This document shows positions 44,827 to 53,139 of a stretch of 64,000 nucleotides of DNA, piece by piece. The DNA is from Candidatus Caenarcanales bacterium (GTDB lineage: Bacteria > Cyanobacteriota > Vampirovibrionia > 2-02-FULL-35-15), in NCBI GenBank assembly GCA_020050435.1, contig JAGVKQ010000023.1:62001-126000 (forward strand). Direction: 5' to 3'. The position numbers were made by a program, and so were the translations under genes. Under the pieces are notes generated by a model. It had not been told where the DNA came from, ran no database searches, and worked only from the letters and a program-made list of their open reading frames with translations. The first letter of the stretch is position 1. Each line of letters begins with the position of its first letter.

Positions 44827-46095
44827 ATGGAAATTACAACAAGATCTTGGACTCAAGCAATAGCACTTGTTGATTGTGACAATTTTTTTGTCTCATGCGA
44901 ACTTCTACTTAATCCAAAATTAAAAGGGAAACCTGTTTGTGTACTTAGTAATAATGACGGCTGTGTAATATCCAGATCGAAAGAAGCAAAAAGGCTTAAT
45001 ATAAAAATGGGAGAGCCTGTTTTTTTAGCCAGGAAGAGAGTCCCTGAAGCAATTTATCTTTCTAGTAATTTCCACCATTACGGTATAGTCTCAGATAAAA
45101 TAATGAATATTTTAAAAAGCTTCACTCCTGAAGTAGAGGTTTATTCTATTGATGAAGCATTTGTAGACTTAACAGGTGTAAGACAAATGTTTAAGAAACC
45201 CTATCTTGAAATCATAAAAGATATAAGGGAAAAGGTCTTGAAAGAAACGGGCATTCCTGTTTCTATTGGTGTAAGCCTTTCTAAAGTATTAGCAAAGATT
45301 GCAACTAAAATTGCTAAAGATAAAAGTGATGGTCTCTTCTCTATTTCAGGGAAAGAACTTAGAGAAACACTTCCAAAAATATCAATTGGTTCAATATGGC
45401 AAATCGGGCATAATACAGAAAGTCTACTTTTAAAACATGGGATAGACAATGCCTATAAACTTGCATGCCAAGATGAAAAGTGGGTTGAGAAAACACTTAC
45501 TAAAAAAGGCTTGGAATTACAGATGGAAATGAAAGGCTATTCCATATGGAAGGTAGACACGAAAGGGCAAGAAATAAAAGGAATACAAAGGACTAAATCG
45601 TTTGCTAGCTCTACAAATGATAAAGAGATTATAAGAGGTGCTCTTTTCTATCATCTACACAAAGCTCTTACAGAACTCAGAAGAAAGAATCTAAAAGCAG
45701 GGCTTCTAAGCATAATGCTACGTAGAAAAGACTTTCAGTCTTTTTCATTAAATACAATAATTGATCCACCTAGCAACTTTGAGTTTGATTTTACAAATAG
45801 GATAAACAGTTTATTTAATAACCTATATAAAGAAGGTTTATATAGAAGCTGTGGTATTCATTTAACCAATTTCACATCTGGAGAAACAGAACAATTAAAC
45901 TTATTTAGCCAAACCCTCTCTCTATCAAATAAGAAAAAAGAGAGCTTAGCAGAGACATGGGATTCCATTGAACAGAGGTTTGGCAAACAATCTTTAAGAA
46001 CTGCTTCTATGCCTTCACTTAATTACCTAGATAAACGTGCCATAAGAGGAATTGAAACATTTTCTAGCTTTGAGTATCTGCCGGAAGTTAGGTGA
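44827..46095 (+). CDS. umuC: UmuC-like Y-family DNA polymerase
   Basis: The 422-aa protein shows Y-family motifs: ALVDCDNFFVSCE (first metal Asp), LSNNDGCVISRSKEAK, YSIDEAFVDLTG (second acidic pair), VSIGVSLSKVLAKIA (helix-hairpin region) and a C-terminal region with QLNLFS, a beta-clamp-like QxxLF peptide. With UmuD' it forms the error-prone translesion polymerase Pol V. Ends with a likely hairpin terminator at 46100. Confidence 0.95.
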   Translation: MEITTRSWTQAIALVDCDNFFVSCELLLNPKLKGKPVCVLSNNDGCVISRSKEAKRLNIKMGEPVFLARKRVPEAIYLSSNFHHYGIVSDKIMNILKSFTPEVEVYSIDEAFVDLTGVRQMFKKPYLEIIKDIREKVLKETGIPVSIGVSLSKVLAKIATKIAKDKSDGLFSISGKELRETLPKISIGSIWQIGHNTESLLLKHGIDNAYKLACQDEKWVEKTLTKKGLELQMEMKGYSIWKVDTKGQEIKGIQRTKSFASSTNDKEIIRGALFYHLHKALTELRRKNLKAGLLSIMLRRKDFQSFSLNTIIDPPSNFEFDFTNRINSLFNNLYKEGLYRSCGIHLTNFTSGETEQLNLFSQTLSLSNKKKESLAETWDSIEQRFGKQSLRTASMPSLNYLDKRAIRGIETFSSFEYLPEVR

Positions 46096-46099
46096 GGTT

Positions 46100-46130
46100 T
46101 ATTTCTTAGATTAGAAATAGTGATATTTTT
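46100..46130 (+). terminator. Probable terminator after umuC
   Basis: A 7-bp stem (TATTTCT / AGAAATA, 46100-46119, 6-nt loop) is followed by GTGATATTTTTC, a weak T-run. It is 4 bp past the umuC stop. Confidence 0.5.
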
Positions 46131-46265
46131 CTTCTCACAGTGAAATCCCTACATCTTATTAAAAGTTATTTTTTAAATATGGCTATATTTATTGTTGTAA
46201 GGCAGCAAAAACAGCTTGTTGGGAATTTTCCTTTAGTGGTATATGTACACTAGTGGAGAAAATGT

Positions 46266-47414
46266 ATGTTTAAAAAATATTTTGTTTTATTAATTGGTTT
46301 TTTGGTTTTATCAAGCAGCTTAAATTCTAAAGCAGCTACCATTACTAGTTCAACACTTGATACATATACTATAACGTTAACAGGTAATGATTTAAATAAT
46401 GTTTCAGGATTAAATATCACTGTAAAGCTTCCGAGAAAACAGGCTGACATAACCACAGGCATAACATTTTCTGGAATGGGAGCCAGTACCCTACTTTCCA
46501 CTGTAACTGGCCCTACAGGCGAAGATTATTTAATTAGCTTAGTATTAAATGGAATGATAACTGATGGAAAAGCTACTATCACAGGTATGATTGTAGAAGG
46601 TTCTATAATCAATGGTGCTGAATTTTTAGTAACAGGAATTACTAGAGATGGTGGAACGGATTTAACCAGTGCCCTAACTACAGATATTTCATTTAGCAAT
46701 TCAAAAGCTACTCCAACTCCAACTCCTGTTGCTACTTCCACGCCAGCTTCTGCTCCTGTGGTGACTGCTACACCTACACCTGTATCAGAAGCAGTTCAAG
46801 ATATTATAGATATAATCGACCCAAATGGTGAAACAGAAATTAATGCAGAAGAAATTCAAAACGCACTTAATAATAGTCAAATAAAAGAATTTGCTCTTAC
46901 TACTAGTAAAAATGTGCAGTTAAAAAAGAATGGACTTAATAAAATCTACATTAGAATGAGTGGAATCTTTAAAAAGAATTTTCCAGCAAAGTATTTGCAT
47001 TGTTATATCTTCTCAGACAATGCAATAACAGGTAACCATGTGGGTGACTATATAACCTCAACTAATCCTGCTTATTTTGCTAATCTTGCTAGTGTAAGCG
47101 GTGCGAAGTATAGATTCACTAAAAGAGTTGCTCTTTCTGTTTTGCCTACACCAGATACTGATGGGGAAAAGATCTTAAATGGGGAAATACAATCAATACC
47201 TTTAGAATTTACTGTTTATTGTTTTGCTATTGATAAAAGCCTTGACCAATATGCAAATTCTATAGGGGTTAAAGTACCTAATCTTACATTTTCAGAAATA
47301 TCTAGTTATGCATTCCCTTATAATGTTTTACCTACTGCAAATGTAGCATTATTTGGAAATTCTACATCTACAAAGATAACTGCACCTAAAGCTGCTACTG
47401 TGGGTGGGAATTAG
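46266..47414 (+). CDS. Secreted protein with cohesin-like N-terminal domain
   Basis: The 382-aa product has a signal peptide (cleavage near SKA, residue ~24), a beta-rich domain of ~115 residues (YTITLTGNDLNNVSGLNI, ATITGMIVEGSIINGAE) with the pattern of cohesin/fibronectin-type modules, a Thr/Pro linker (TPTPTPVATSTPASAP), an acidic DPNGETEINAEEI segment resembling a dockerin/EF-hand, and a C-terminal domain. It suggests an extracellular binding protein. The domains are named by resemblance only. Confidence 0.7.
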   Translation: MFKKYFVLLIGFLVLSSSLNSKAATITSSTLDTYTITLTGNDLNNVSGLNITVKLPRKQADITTGITFSGMGASTLLSTVTGPTGEDYLISLVLNGMITDGKATITGMIVEGSIINGAEFLVTGITRDGGTDLTSALTTDISFSNSKATPTPTPVATSTPASAPVVTATPTPVSEAVQDIIDIIDPNGETEINAEEIQNALNNSQIKEFALTTSKNVQLKKNGLNKIYIRMSGIFKKNFPAKYLHCYIFSDNAITGNHVGDYITSTNPAYFANLASVSGAKYRFTKRVALSVLPTPDTDGEKILNGEIQSIPLEFTVYCFAIDKSLDQYANSIGVKVPNLTFSEISSYAFPYNVLPTANVALFGNSTSTKITAPKAATVGGN

Positions 47415-47435
47415 AGTAGTATTAAATTAATGTAT

Positions 47436-47501
47436 GTAGAGGTAATTTCGACAAGCTCAATCACCGGAAAAATTGCCTGAGCATGTCGAAGGCACCTCTA
47501 C
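47436..47501. repeat. Dispersed TTCGACA inverted repeat, best copy
   Basis: Nested inverted repeat: outer arms GTAGAGGT / ACCTCTAC (47436-47443, 47494-47501) and inner arms TTCGACAAGCTCA / TGAGCATGTCGAA with one mismatch. It lies between convergent genes 21 bp and 4 bp away and can act as a bidirectional terminator-like hairpin. Confidence 0.82.
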
Positions 47502-47505
47502 ACTA

Positions 47506-48408
47506 CTACGAAATTCCCAAGCGCATTATCTCCAAAAGCATTTTCTGTGTTAAGAAATCAGGATCTTGTAGATTTGATTCAAACTCTCTTATACCAACAT
47601 CCATAACGGGTCTTAAAACATTAAAATAATAATCACTTCTTTCATCTGAAGGAAATTTAATATCTACCATATCTGGATCAAGTCCTTGTCTTCTTATCTC
47701 AGCTCTCATTTCAGCAATTACTTCAGGAAGATTCAAATATTCACCAATGCCAGGTAAAAGCTGAATAAAAGCTAATTGATTTAGCGGGGAGGAGTCCCTT
47801 AAATGTTTTACAGAATTCTTAACTGTGCGAATACCATACAACTTTAATCCAAACATTGAAACAAGATCACCTTTAACTGCTTGTTCATGCAATGCTTTTA
47901 AATCACTTGAGACCTTCTCAAATCCTTCTTTGTCCGGGAATGAATAAGTACCGACTTCTGTTCCAAACAGAAAATCTTCAATCTGCTGAGCTTCAATTGC
48001 AGCTAGAATTCTATTATGAATTAAGGTACCAGCTTTTCTTTCTTTTGTAGAAAATGCAATAGGACTTACAGTCTCTGGATAGATCTTTATTCTTGATAAT
48101 TCAGAATCTATAAACTCGCTAGGAGTATCATGCATACCAGACAATATGTTCATCTCAAAACGAAGACAGGGATGGAGATGTGCCTGGGCAGCTGTTTGAA
48201 GTCTTGATACATCTTGAATAGTACCAAGAATTTCATCATAACAATGTCCTAAATCCTTCGGATCTTCTTCTCTCCAACTCAACTCATCATTTTTAACAAT
48301 TTGTGACTGTCCATGTTCTTTTTTAAGAACACAAACATTCACACAATTCTGGACATGAGCGACAGCCAATCCATAATAAGCATTTGGTGGAGATAAGTTT
48401 AAAGACAT
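47506..48408 (-). CDS. Hypothetical protein, paralogue A
   Basis: The 300-aa product shares its framework with the protein at 49275: an opening Y(Y)GLAVAHxxNxVxxCVLKKE, a later SW(R/K) plus acidic stretch, a middle LSGMHDTP-type region, and a C-terminal (F)xxDERSDYYFNVLRP block. No signal peptide is seen. Cysteines in NVCVLKKE are shared. Unknown family; the two copies flank a CheD-like gene, which suggests a functional cluster. Confidence 0.68.
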   Translation of the reverse strand: MSLNLSPPNAYYGLAVAHVQNCVNVCVLKKEHGQSQIVKNDELSWREEDPKDLGHCYDEILGTIQDVSRLQTAAQAHLHPCLRFEMNILSGMHDTPSEFIDSELSRIKIYPETVSPIAFSTKERKAGTLIHNRILAAIEAQQIEDFLFGTEVGTYSFPDKEGFEKVSSDLKALHEQAVKGDLVSMFGLKLYGIRTVKNSVKHLRDSSPLNQLAFIQLLPGIGEYLNLPEVIAEMRAEIRRQGLDPDMVDIKFPSDERSDYYFNVLRPVMDVGIREFESNLQDPDFLTQKMLLEIMRLGIS

Positions 48409-48530
48409 AATTTTAGAATTTCAGAATTAAAATGATACTAAAATCAAGCATTAAAGTACATTAAGATTTGGATTTTTAGGCTTTATTTAGATTTTATTAA
48501 TCATTAAGAAAGAAATTCTTTTCTTATTTA

Positions 48531-49250
48531 CTAAATCAATTGTTCAAACCCATCAACAGCTAATGTTTTACGAGCTAAATTATTAAATTTCGTTCTGTAA
48601 TCAAAGTCATCACACCATATATTGCTAGGATATTGAAATCTAGCTCCACCATGCACAACTAATCCTTGAGTTTCAATTCTTTCACTGGCTTTAATATCAC
48701 GAACTAAAGAGACATTCTCCAGTAATGAAGGATCTATTCGATATATTGCCTCTAATATTTTTATTGAAGTCCAGAACTGGAGTAGACTTCCTGGCATAAC
48801 ATTAAATTCTGAGTCTGCAAGGTTCATCCCTAATTTTTCTGCTCTTATTATGGACTGCGTAATTTCACCAACGCTTGTTGAAGAGGGAAAAGAGTGAAGC
48901 AAATAGTCTAGATTTTCGATAGGATAAACTATTCTCAATGCAGCACAGGGACCCAATCCATCAGTAGCTAAAAAATATGTCCCATTTGCAATGGCTGCAT
49001 GACCATAATCAACATATATGCTATTTTTAGGTTTTCGAGTTGCATCAGGCTTGCTTTCAAAAACTCTCTCAACAGGAGTAAAACCATCTTCGACTAAACC
49101 CAGATAAAGATCACATAGTGAAATAGAAATATCATCTCTGTGTTTATCATTTTCCCGAGATCCATGAATTTCATCTTTAACCCAAGCAAAGTGTTTTTCA
49201 TCCAACTTTATCTTGGGCACTTGAAAAACATTAATGTTACTTACCTGCAA
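48531..49250 (-). CDS. Hypothetical protein with CheD-like motif
   Basis: The 239-aa product has FLATDGLGPCAALRIVYP followed by YLLHSFPSSTSVGE, recalling the CheD deamidase signature (LGSCV...H.mLP) with Cys and His at similar spacing. CheD and related CNF/YfiH-like folds deamidate glutamines. Whether this is an active deamidase is inference. It lies between two paralogous genes (47506 and 49275) on the same strand, 24 bp after the latter and 120 bp before the former. Confidence 0.65.
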   Translation of the reverse strand: MQVSNINVFQVPKIKLDEKHFAWVKDEIHGSRENDKHRDDISISLCDLYLGLVEDGFTPVERVFESKPDATRKPKNSIYVDYGHAAIANGTYFLATDGLGPCAALRIVYPIENLDYLLHSFPSSTSVGEITQSIIRAEKLGMNLADSEFNVMPGSLLQFWTSIKILEAIYRIDPSLLENVSLVRDIKASERIETQGLVVHGGARFQYPSNIWCDDFDYRTKFNNLARKTLAVDGFEQLI

Positions 49251-49274
49251 TTAATTCACCTGTAAGAAAAGCTA

Positions 49275-50126
49275 CTACCACTTTAACTTCTTCTCTACTC
49301 TATCGCTAAAGTACTCTACAGTAGGCGCTACTACATCAACATAGTGTTCATGATGTTCATCGCCATCAAAATGTATCCTATGGTACTTTAACCCATATGT
49401 ACGTTCAAAACCAGTAGTAAAAGCGGCTCTAGCTTCATCAAATCTAAAAAACCTAGTAATAGGACTTTTTGCGTTGACAAAAATTGGTACGGGTCTATTT
49501 GGAAAAAAATTATTATTTCTAGTTGTTCTAACAACCTCTTCTTTAATTGATTTTCCAGTAGCTTCTCCTGATGCTTTTGCTAGTGATATAAGATGAGCTT
49601 TTGCTTCAGGATCTCCAGCCATAGCCTTATCATAGACAGGCTGAAGTTGATCCATTACTTGCGCAACTTGTGGCAAAACAGTATTTGCTGCATTTGGATC
49701 TGGAGGTAAACTAGTGTATGCACCCAGCATAGGATATTGCTTATCTCTTTTCCAGAGTGAATTCTGCCTAACTGCTTGATAAATATTTTTTACAAAGGGT
49801 GGTGAATTTGAAGGAATCTTCACATCACAAGTAGTATTGGTTTGAGCATAAGGTGAAAGTGAAGGAGCACTAAGATCACAATCAAAGAAACCAATACATG
49901 TAGGCATGACATAGTCCTTATGACCTTCTCCCCTTTGTAATTTCATTGTTTGATTAAAAGTTTCTACGATGCGTTCAGCTGTGTCACCATCAAGATCATT
50001 GCTTTTCCAGCTCGTTGGATGCATTTCTGGTTGTGCTATAGGTGATTCTTTTTTCAGCACACTACAAGAAACCGTGTTTTTGTGACACGAAACAGCTACA
50101 CCATAAGCTCTATTTATATAAGACAT
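49275..50126 (-). CDS. Hypothetical protein, paralogue B
   Basis: The 283-aa product starts MSYINRAYGVAVSCHKNTVS and matches paralogue A at 47506 in N-terminal (AYGVAVSxxxNTVSCSVLKKE) and C-terminal (FDGDEHHEHYVDVVAP) blocks. A Cys in SCSVLKKE is shared. No signal peptide or known motif. It begins a three-gene minus-strand run (49275, 48531, 47506) and lies just left of the putative island boundary. Confidence 0.68.
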   Translation of the reverse strand: MSYINRAYGVAVSCHKNTVSCSVLKKESPIAQPEMHPTSWKSNDLDGDTAERIVETFNQTMKLQRGEGHKDYVMPTCIGFFDCDLSAPSLSPYAQTNTTCDVKIPSNSPPFVKNIYQAVRQNSLWKRDKQYPMLGAYTSLPPDPNAANTVLPQVAQVMDQLQPVYDKAMAGDPEAKAHLISLAKASGEATGKSIKEEVVRTTRNNNFFPNRPVPIFVNAKSPITRFFRFDEARAAFTTGFERTYGLKYHRIHFDGDEHHEHYVDVVAPTVEYFSDRVEKKLKW

Positions 50127-50297
50127 AAAAAAAGTTTAAACCAAGTTTTAAATTATGATATTAAATTAATTTAATCTTGCAATGTATTTCTAATTAAAAA
50201 ATTATAAATATAAATTAAATGCATTAGCAAAGCTCGGATTTGTCTGATTTGTTGCCCTTCAAATAGTGGACATCAGTGAGCTATATCTAATCTTCAA

Positions 50298-50308
50298 AAC
50301 TGGCGGGG
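50298..50308. repeat. Putative attachment site: copy of tRNA-Asp 3' end
   Basis: AACTGGCGGGG here matches 60661-60671, which is the 3' end of tRNA-Asp with its CCA. In an AT-rich genome an 11-nt GC-rich match by chance is unlikely. The following bases (ACTCATGAAC) also resemble tRNA ACTCGAAC after an 8-nt gap, so this may be a decayed tRNA tail. Confidence 0.45.
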
Positions 50309-50454
50309 ACTCATGAACAGTATCCAAAATAGTTAAAAGTACTCGGAGTTTAACTCAACTATCTTAGTTAAGAAGCGGTTTTGGTTAAATCAACCAATTT
50401 CTTAAAAAAAACCAACTATTTTTAGTTCTTATTAACTCTATCCATAAAATACGT

Positions 50455-50482
50455 TTGTATAGGCAACTGTATTTGGTATAAT
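50455..50482 (+). promoter_or_regulatory. Near-consensus promoter of the toxin-antitoxin operon
   Basis: TTGTAT (50455-50460) and TATAAT (50477-50482) are 16 nt apart. The GTG start of the toxin gene lies 7 nt after the -10 box, so the mRNA is probably leaderless. Confidence 0.6.
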
Positions 50483-50488
50483 ATATTT

Positions 50489-50746
50489 GTGAAGCTAATA
50501 AAATGGAATGAGCTAAAAAACGATAGATTAAAGAAATCTAGAGGCGTTTCATTTAATGAGATTATCAGGGGAAGACTAATTGCTGTTAAAAGACATCCAA
50601 ATAGAGAATACCAAGATATCATGCTGTTTGAATATAAGAACTATATTTGGGTAGTGCCTTTTGTTAAATCAAATGGGGAAATATTCTTGAAAACTCTTTT
50701 TCCAAGCAGGAAATATACAAAATTATTTAAGGAAGGTAAATTATGA
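50489..50746 (+). CDS. BrnT-like toxin
   Basis: The 85-aa basic protein starts with GTG at the expected transcription start. It has NDRLKKSRGVSFNEIIRG, the pattern of the BrnT/DUF4258-type ribonuclease toxins (R..K..VSF.E), and FLKTLFPSRKYTKLF at the end. The gene order toxin then antitoxin, with a 4-bp overlap, is that of BrnTA modules. It probably inhibits translation by RNA cleavage until bound by its partner. The family call is by pattern and context. Confidence 0.72.
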   Translation: MKLIKWNELKNDRLKKSRGVSFNEIIRGRLIAVKRHPNREYQDIMLFEYKNYIWVVPFVKSNGEIFLKTLFPSRKYTKLFKEGKL

Positions 50747-50991
50747 AGAAAATTAAGCTGAATAAAGAAGAACAACTAATTGAAAATGAGTTAAGCAGTT
50801 ATCTCAATGTAACGACTTCTGAATTTAATGAAATTGCTGATTCATTAAGAGCCAGAAAGAAAGATGCTGTAATGAATATAAGAATCAATAAGAAAGATCT
50901 TGAAGCAATTAAACAAATATCCAAAAAGCTTGGAGTAAAATATCAATCCTTTATTTCAGAACTAATTCATAGAGCAGCGAAGAGTGCTTAA
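50743..50991 (+). CDS. CopG/BrnA-like ribbon-helix-helix antitoxin
   Basis: The 82-aa protein ends in a ribbon-helix-helix DNA-binding region: MNIRINKKDLEAIKQISKKL then GVKYQSFISELIHRAA, typical of CopG/BrnA antitoxins. The N-terminal half (EEQLIENELSSYLN) is the likely toxin-binding part. It overlaps the toxin gene by 4 bp (ATGA) and should repress the promoter at 50455. Confidence 0.8.
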   Translation: MKKIKLNKEEQLIENELSSYLNVTTSEFNEIADSLRARKKDAVMNIRINKKDLEAIKQISKKLGVKYQSFISELIHRAAKSA

Positions 50992-51044
50992 AAAAGGTTA
51001 TTTCACGAACCACAGATAAGACTCGAAATAAATTATTTAATATT

Positions 51045-51172
51045 AGCTGGAATTAAGCTTTAATGCTGATTTTGAAAAGATTCGGGGCTTATGCGATAAA
51101 CTTAGAACCTTTTTTAGAGAGAATCCTGAGAAGTTAATTAGGGTTTTAAGGATGCTTGAAATGGCTGCTTAA
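51045..51172 (+). pseudogene. Short coding remnant
   Basis: An open stretch of ~41 codons directly follows a TAG and reads DFEKIRGLCDKLRTFFRENP with EKLIRVLRMLEMAA before TAA. It has no start codon and a protein-like helical composition. Its origin is unknown; it looks like a gene tail left after deletion in the island. Confidence 0.4.
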
Positions 51173-51235
51173 ATAATTTCACGGATGTAACCCACGGTTA
51201 CAGCTTTTTTATTTATCTTGTTGTATATTGTTTCT

Positions 51236-51691
51236 ATGGTTAAAGCTGAAGAGTTAAATAAAGGTGAAGTAATAATTTACAAGACTAAAGGTGGGAAAAC
51301 ATCTTTAGAAGTTAAGCTTGAAAAAGATACCGTTTGGCTAAGCCAGCAGCAGATTACTCAGCTTTTTAATAGAGATAGAACTGTTATTACTAAACATATT
51401 AATAATGTCTTTAAAGAGAAAGAATTAGACGAAAAAAGCAATGTGCAAAAAATGAACATTCCAAATTCAGATAAGCCTGTTGCTTTCTATTCTTTAGATA
51501 TAGTCATCTCCGTCGGTTATAGGGTTAAATCTAAAGAAGGTACTCAATTTCGTATTTGGGCTAATCAGGTCTTAAAAGATTATCTTATAAAAGGCTATGC
51601 AATAAATCACAAAAGACTACCCGAAACTAATTTAAGAGAGCTAGAAGAAAAGGTCTTGCACAAATGCCAATTAGAGAAAATAAAAAATTAA
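51236..51691 (+). CDS. RhuM-family protein, truncated
   Basis: The 151-aa product (ATG 51236; the frame opens at 51218) has the RhuM N-terminal domain: KTSLEVKLEKDTVWLSQQQI, TQLFNRDRTVITKHINNVF, and YSLDIVISVGYRVKS with GTQFRIWANQVLKDYL. Full-length RhuM proteins are around 330 aa; this one stops after NHKRLPETNLRELEEKVLHK, where the reading frame runs into the transposase gene, which starts 28 bp before its stop. It is probably inactivated by that insertion. RhuM-type proteins occur in pathogenicity and defence islands. Confidence 0.8.
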   Translation: MVKAEELNKGEVIIYKTKGGKTSLEVKLEKDTVWLSQQQITQLFNRDRTVITKHINNVFKEKELDEKSNVQKMNIPNSDKPVAFYSLDIVISVGYRVKSKEGTQFRIWANQVLKDYLIKGYAINHKRLPETNLRELEEKVLHKCQLEKIKN

Positions 51692-52218
51692 GATTAGAGA
51701 ATTTTGATTATTCTTTACCAGGATGGTACTACGTTACAATCTGCACCAAAGACAGAATTAAATATTTTGGACAAATTAAAAACAATAAAATGATTTTTAA
51801 TAATTATGGACAGATTGTCTTAAATGTTTGGAATCAAATACCGGAATATTATAAAAATGTATCAATCGATGAATCGATCCTTATGCCTAATCATCTGCAT
51901 GGAATTATTGTAATTGGAAACAATGCAAAGGCAATAAAAAAATCGTCAATGCTGGTAGGTACCGAACATTGTTCGGTACCTACACATGACACAATAAAAC
52001 AAAAAAATAATTATGGGTTATTATCAAAAATCATCAAATCATTTAAAGAAATTACGGTTAAAACAATTCGACAAAATTATAATGATTTTGATTTTTCATG
52101 GCAAAAATCATTTTATGACCACATAATTAGAAAAGAATATGCCCTCTATAATATTCAAAAATATATTAAAGAAAATTATGGTTCTTTATTATTAAAACCA
52201 CCTGCAAAGCTTATATAG
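51664..52218 (+). CDS. REP-associated tyrosine transposase (RAYT, Y1/IS200-like)
   Basis: The 184-aa protein has the HUH motif MPNHLHGIIVI (His77, His79) and a C-terminal helix with candidate catalytic tyrosines in YDHIIRKEYALYNIQKYI. The N-terminal RLENFDYSLPGWYYVTICT is typical of RAYTs. Residues 98-107 (VGTEHCSVPT) are encoded by a perfect 29-bp palindrome that also occurs intergenically at 44252. RAYTs cut single-stranded palindromic REP hairpins, so the palindrome is the likely substrate. Its 3' end overlaps the convergent DUF6602 gene by 43 bp. Confidence 0.9.
   Translation: MPIRENKKLRLENFDYSLPGWYYVTICTKDRIKYFGQIKNNKMIFNNYGQIVLNVWNQIPEYYKNVSIDESILMPNHLHGIIVIGNNAKAIKKSSMLVGTEHCSVPTHDTIKQKNNYGLLSKIIKSFKEITVKTIRQNYNDFDFSWQKSFYDHIIRKEYALYNIQKYIKENYGSLLLKPPAKLI
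51941..52007. repeat. REP-like palindromic unit inside the transposase gene
   Basis: The same ~67-bp unit as at 44238-44304, with the 29-bp palindrome at 51955-51983 (centre T instead of A). It is in frame and part of the transposase coding sequence. Confidence 0.88.
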
Positions 52219-53036
52219 TCACTAAGTTCTGGATAAAGGATTGTTTTTCCTGTAGCCATTTGAAAAATATAATTAGCAAAACAGTTAAAGTGAGTATATT
52301 TATTTTGACCAGGAGTAAGAAAATTGTTTTTTAGGTTAACACTTCTAAAAACAGGATGCATTAAGTTTTTATGACCAAGAGTTGGATCATTGTAGTAATA
52401 AAGTAATAAACCATCTTCAATACTTAATATAAGATTATGTTTAAACCCATGATATAGATTTTGATCATAAAGTGTACTTATATCTGCAGCCAAGTTACTT
52501 AAATTAAAGTCAAATCTATGACATATTAGAAAAGTGAAGATTTGATCTTCGTTAAAATTAATAGGATCAAACGGTGAATCTCCCAGCTTAATACTTCTTT
52601 TTAAGAAAGAGGGATTCTTAATTTTTGTTCTATATTCTTTAAACTTACTTAATTTATTTATGGCATCTTTCAACGCCGATTTATCAACAATAGATTTAAC
52701 TTCACCAACTCCACAAACTGTCTCAATCGGGAAAAATCTTTGTCTGTTTTCAGATTGTATTAATGGAGTAACTTCAGGATCGTAAATTATAATATCAGCC
52801 TGAGTACTAACATTATTGTTTGCGTCTATTACAAAACCATTTGTAATATCTAAATTACCAGGGATAAAGAATCTAAGAAAATCTTTACATATTGCTTCGC
52901 GATAAACGCCATATTCTCCAGGATGCGCTAGTTTTCCATTTGAGTCATAGAAAAGACTTTTAGACGTTAAAAGAAAAGCCTGTTTAAATATTTCAACTTG
53001 CTCTATAAGTAAACTTTCTACAATTGTGCTTGCCAT
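52176..53036 (-). CDS. DUF6602 protein, PD-(D/E)XK-like nuclease candidate
   Basis: The 286-aa product (ATG 53036; a TTG upstream at 53054 is less likely) has HPGEYGVYREAICKDFLRFF, GNLDITNGFVIDANN, QADIIIYDPEVTPLI and FFPIETVCGVGEVKSIVDK. The D...ExK spacing (ADIIIYD / GEVKS) resembles a PD-(D/E)XK nuclease core, as suggested for DUF6602. Such proteins are common in defence islands. It ends convergently over the transposase gene. Nuclease activity is inferred. Confidence 0.78.
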   Translation of the reverse strand: MASTIVESLLIEQVEIFKQAFLLTSKSLFYDSNGKLAHPGEYGVYREAICKDFLRFFIPGNLDITNGFVIDANNNVSTQADIIIYDPEVTPLIQSENRQRFFPIETVCGVGEVKSIVDKSALKDAINKLSKFKEYRTKIKNPSFLKRSIKLGDSPFDPINFNEDQIFTFLICHRFDFNLSNLAADISTLYDQNLYHGFKHNLILSIEDGLLLYYYNDPTLGHKNLMHPVFRSVNLKNNFLTPGQNKYTHFNCFANYIFQMATGKTILYPELSDYISFAGGFNNKEP

Positions 53037-53139
53037 ACAATTAACGCCTTTCAAAAATAGTGGTTTTATTTTAACTCATTTTCTATATACATTTAGTATG
53101 ATTTTAAACCTGTAAAATGAAATTTAAAATTGTATAGTT

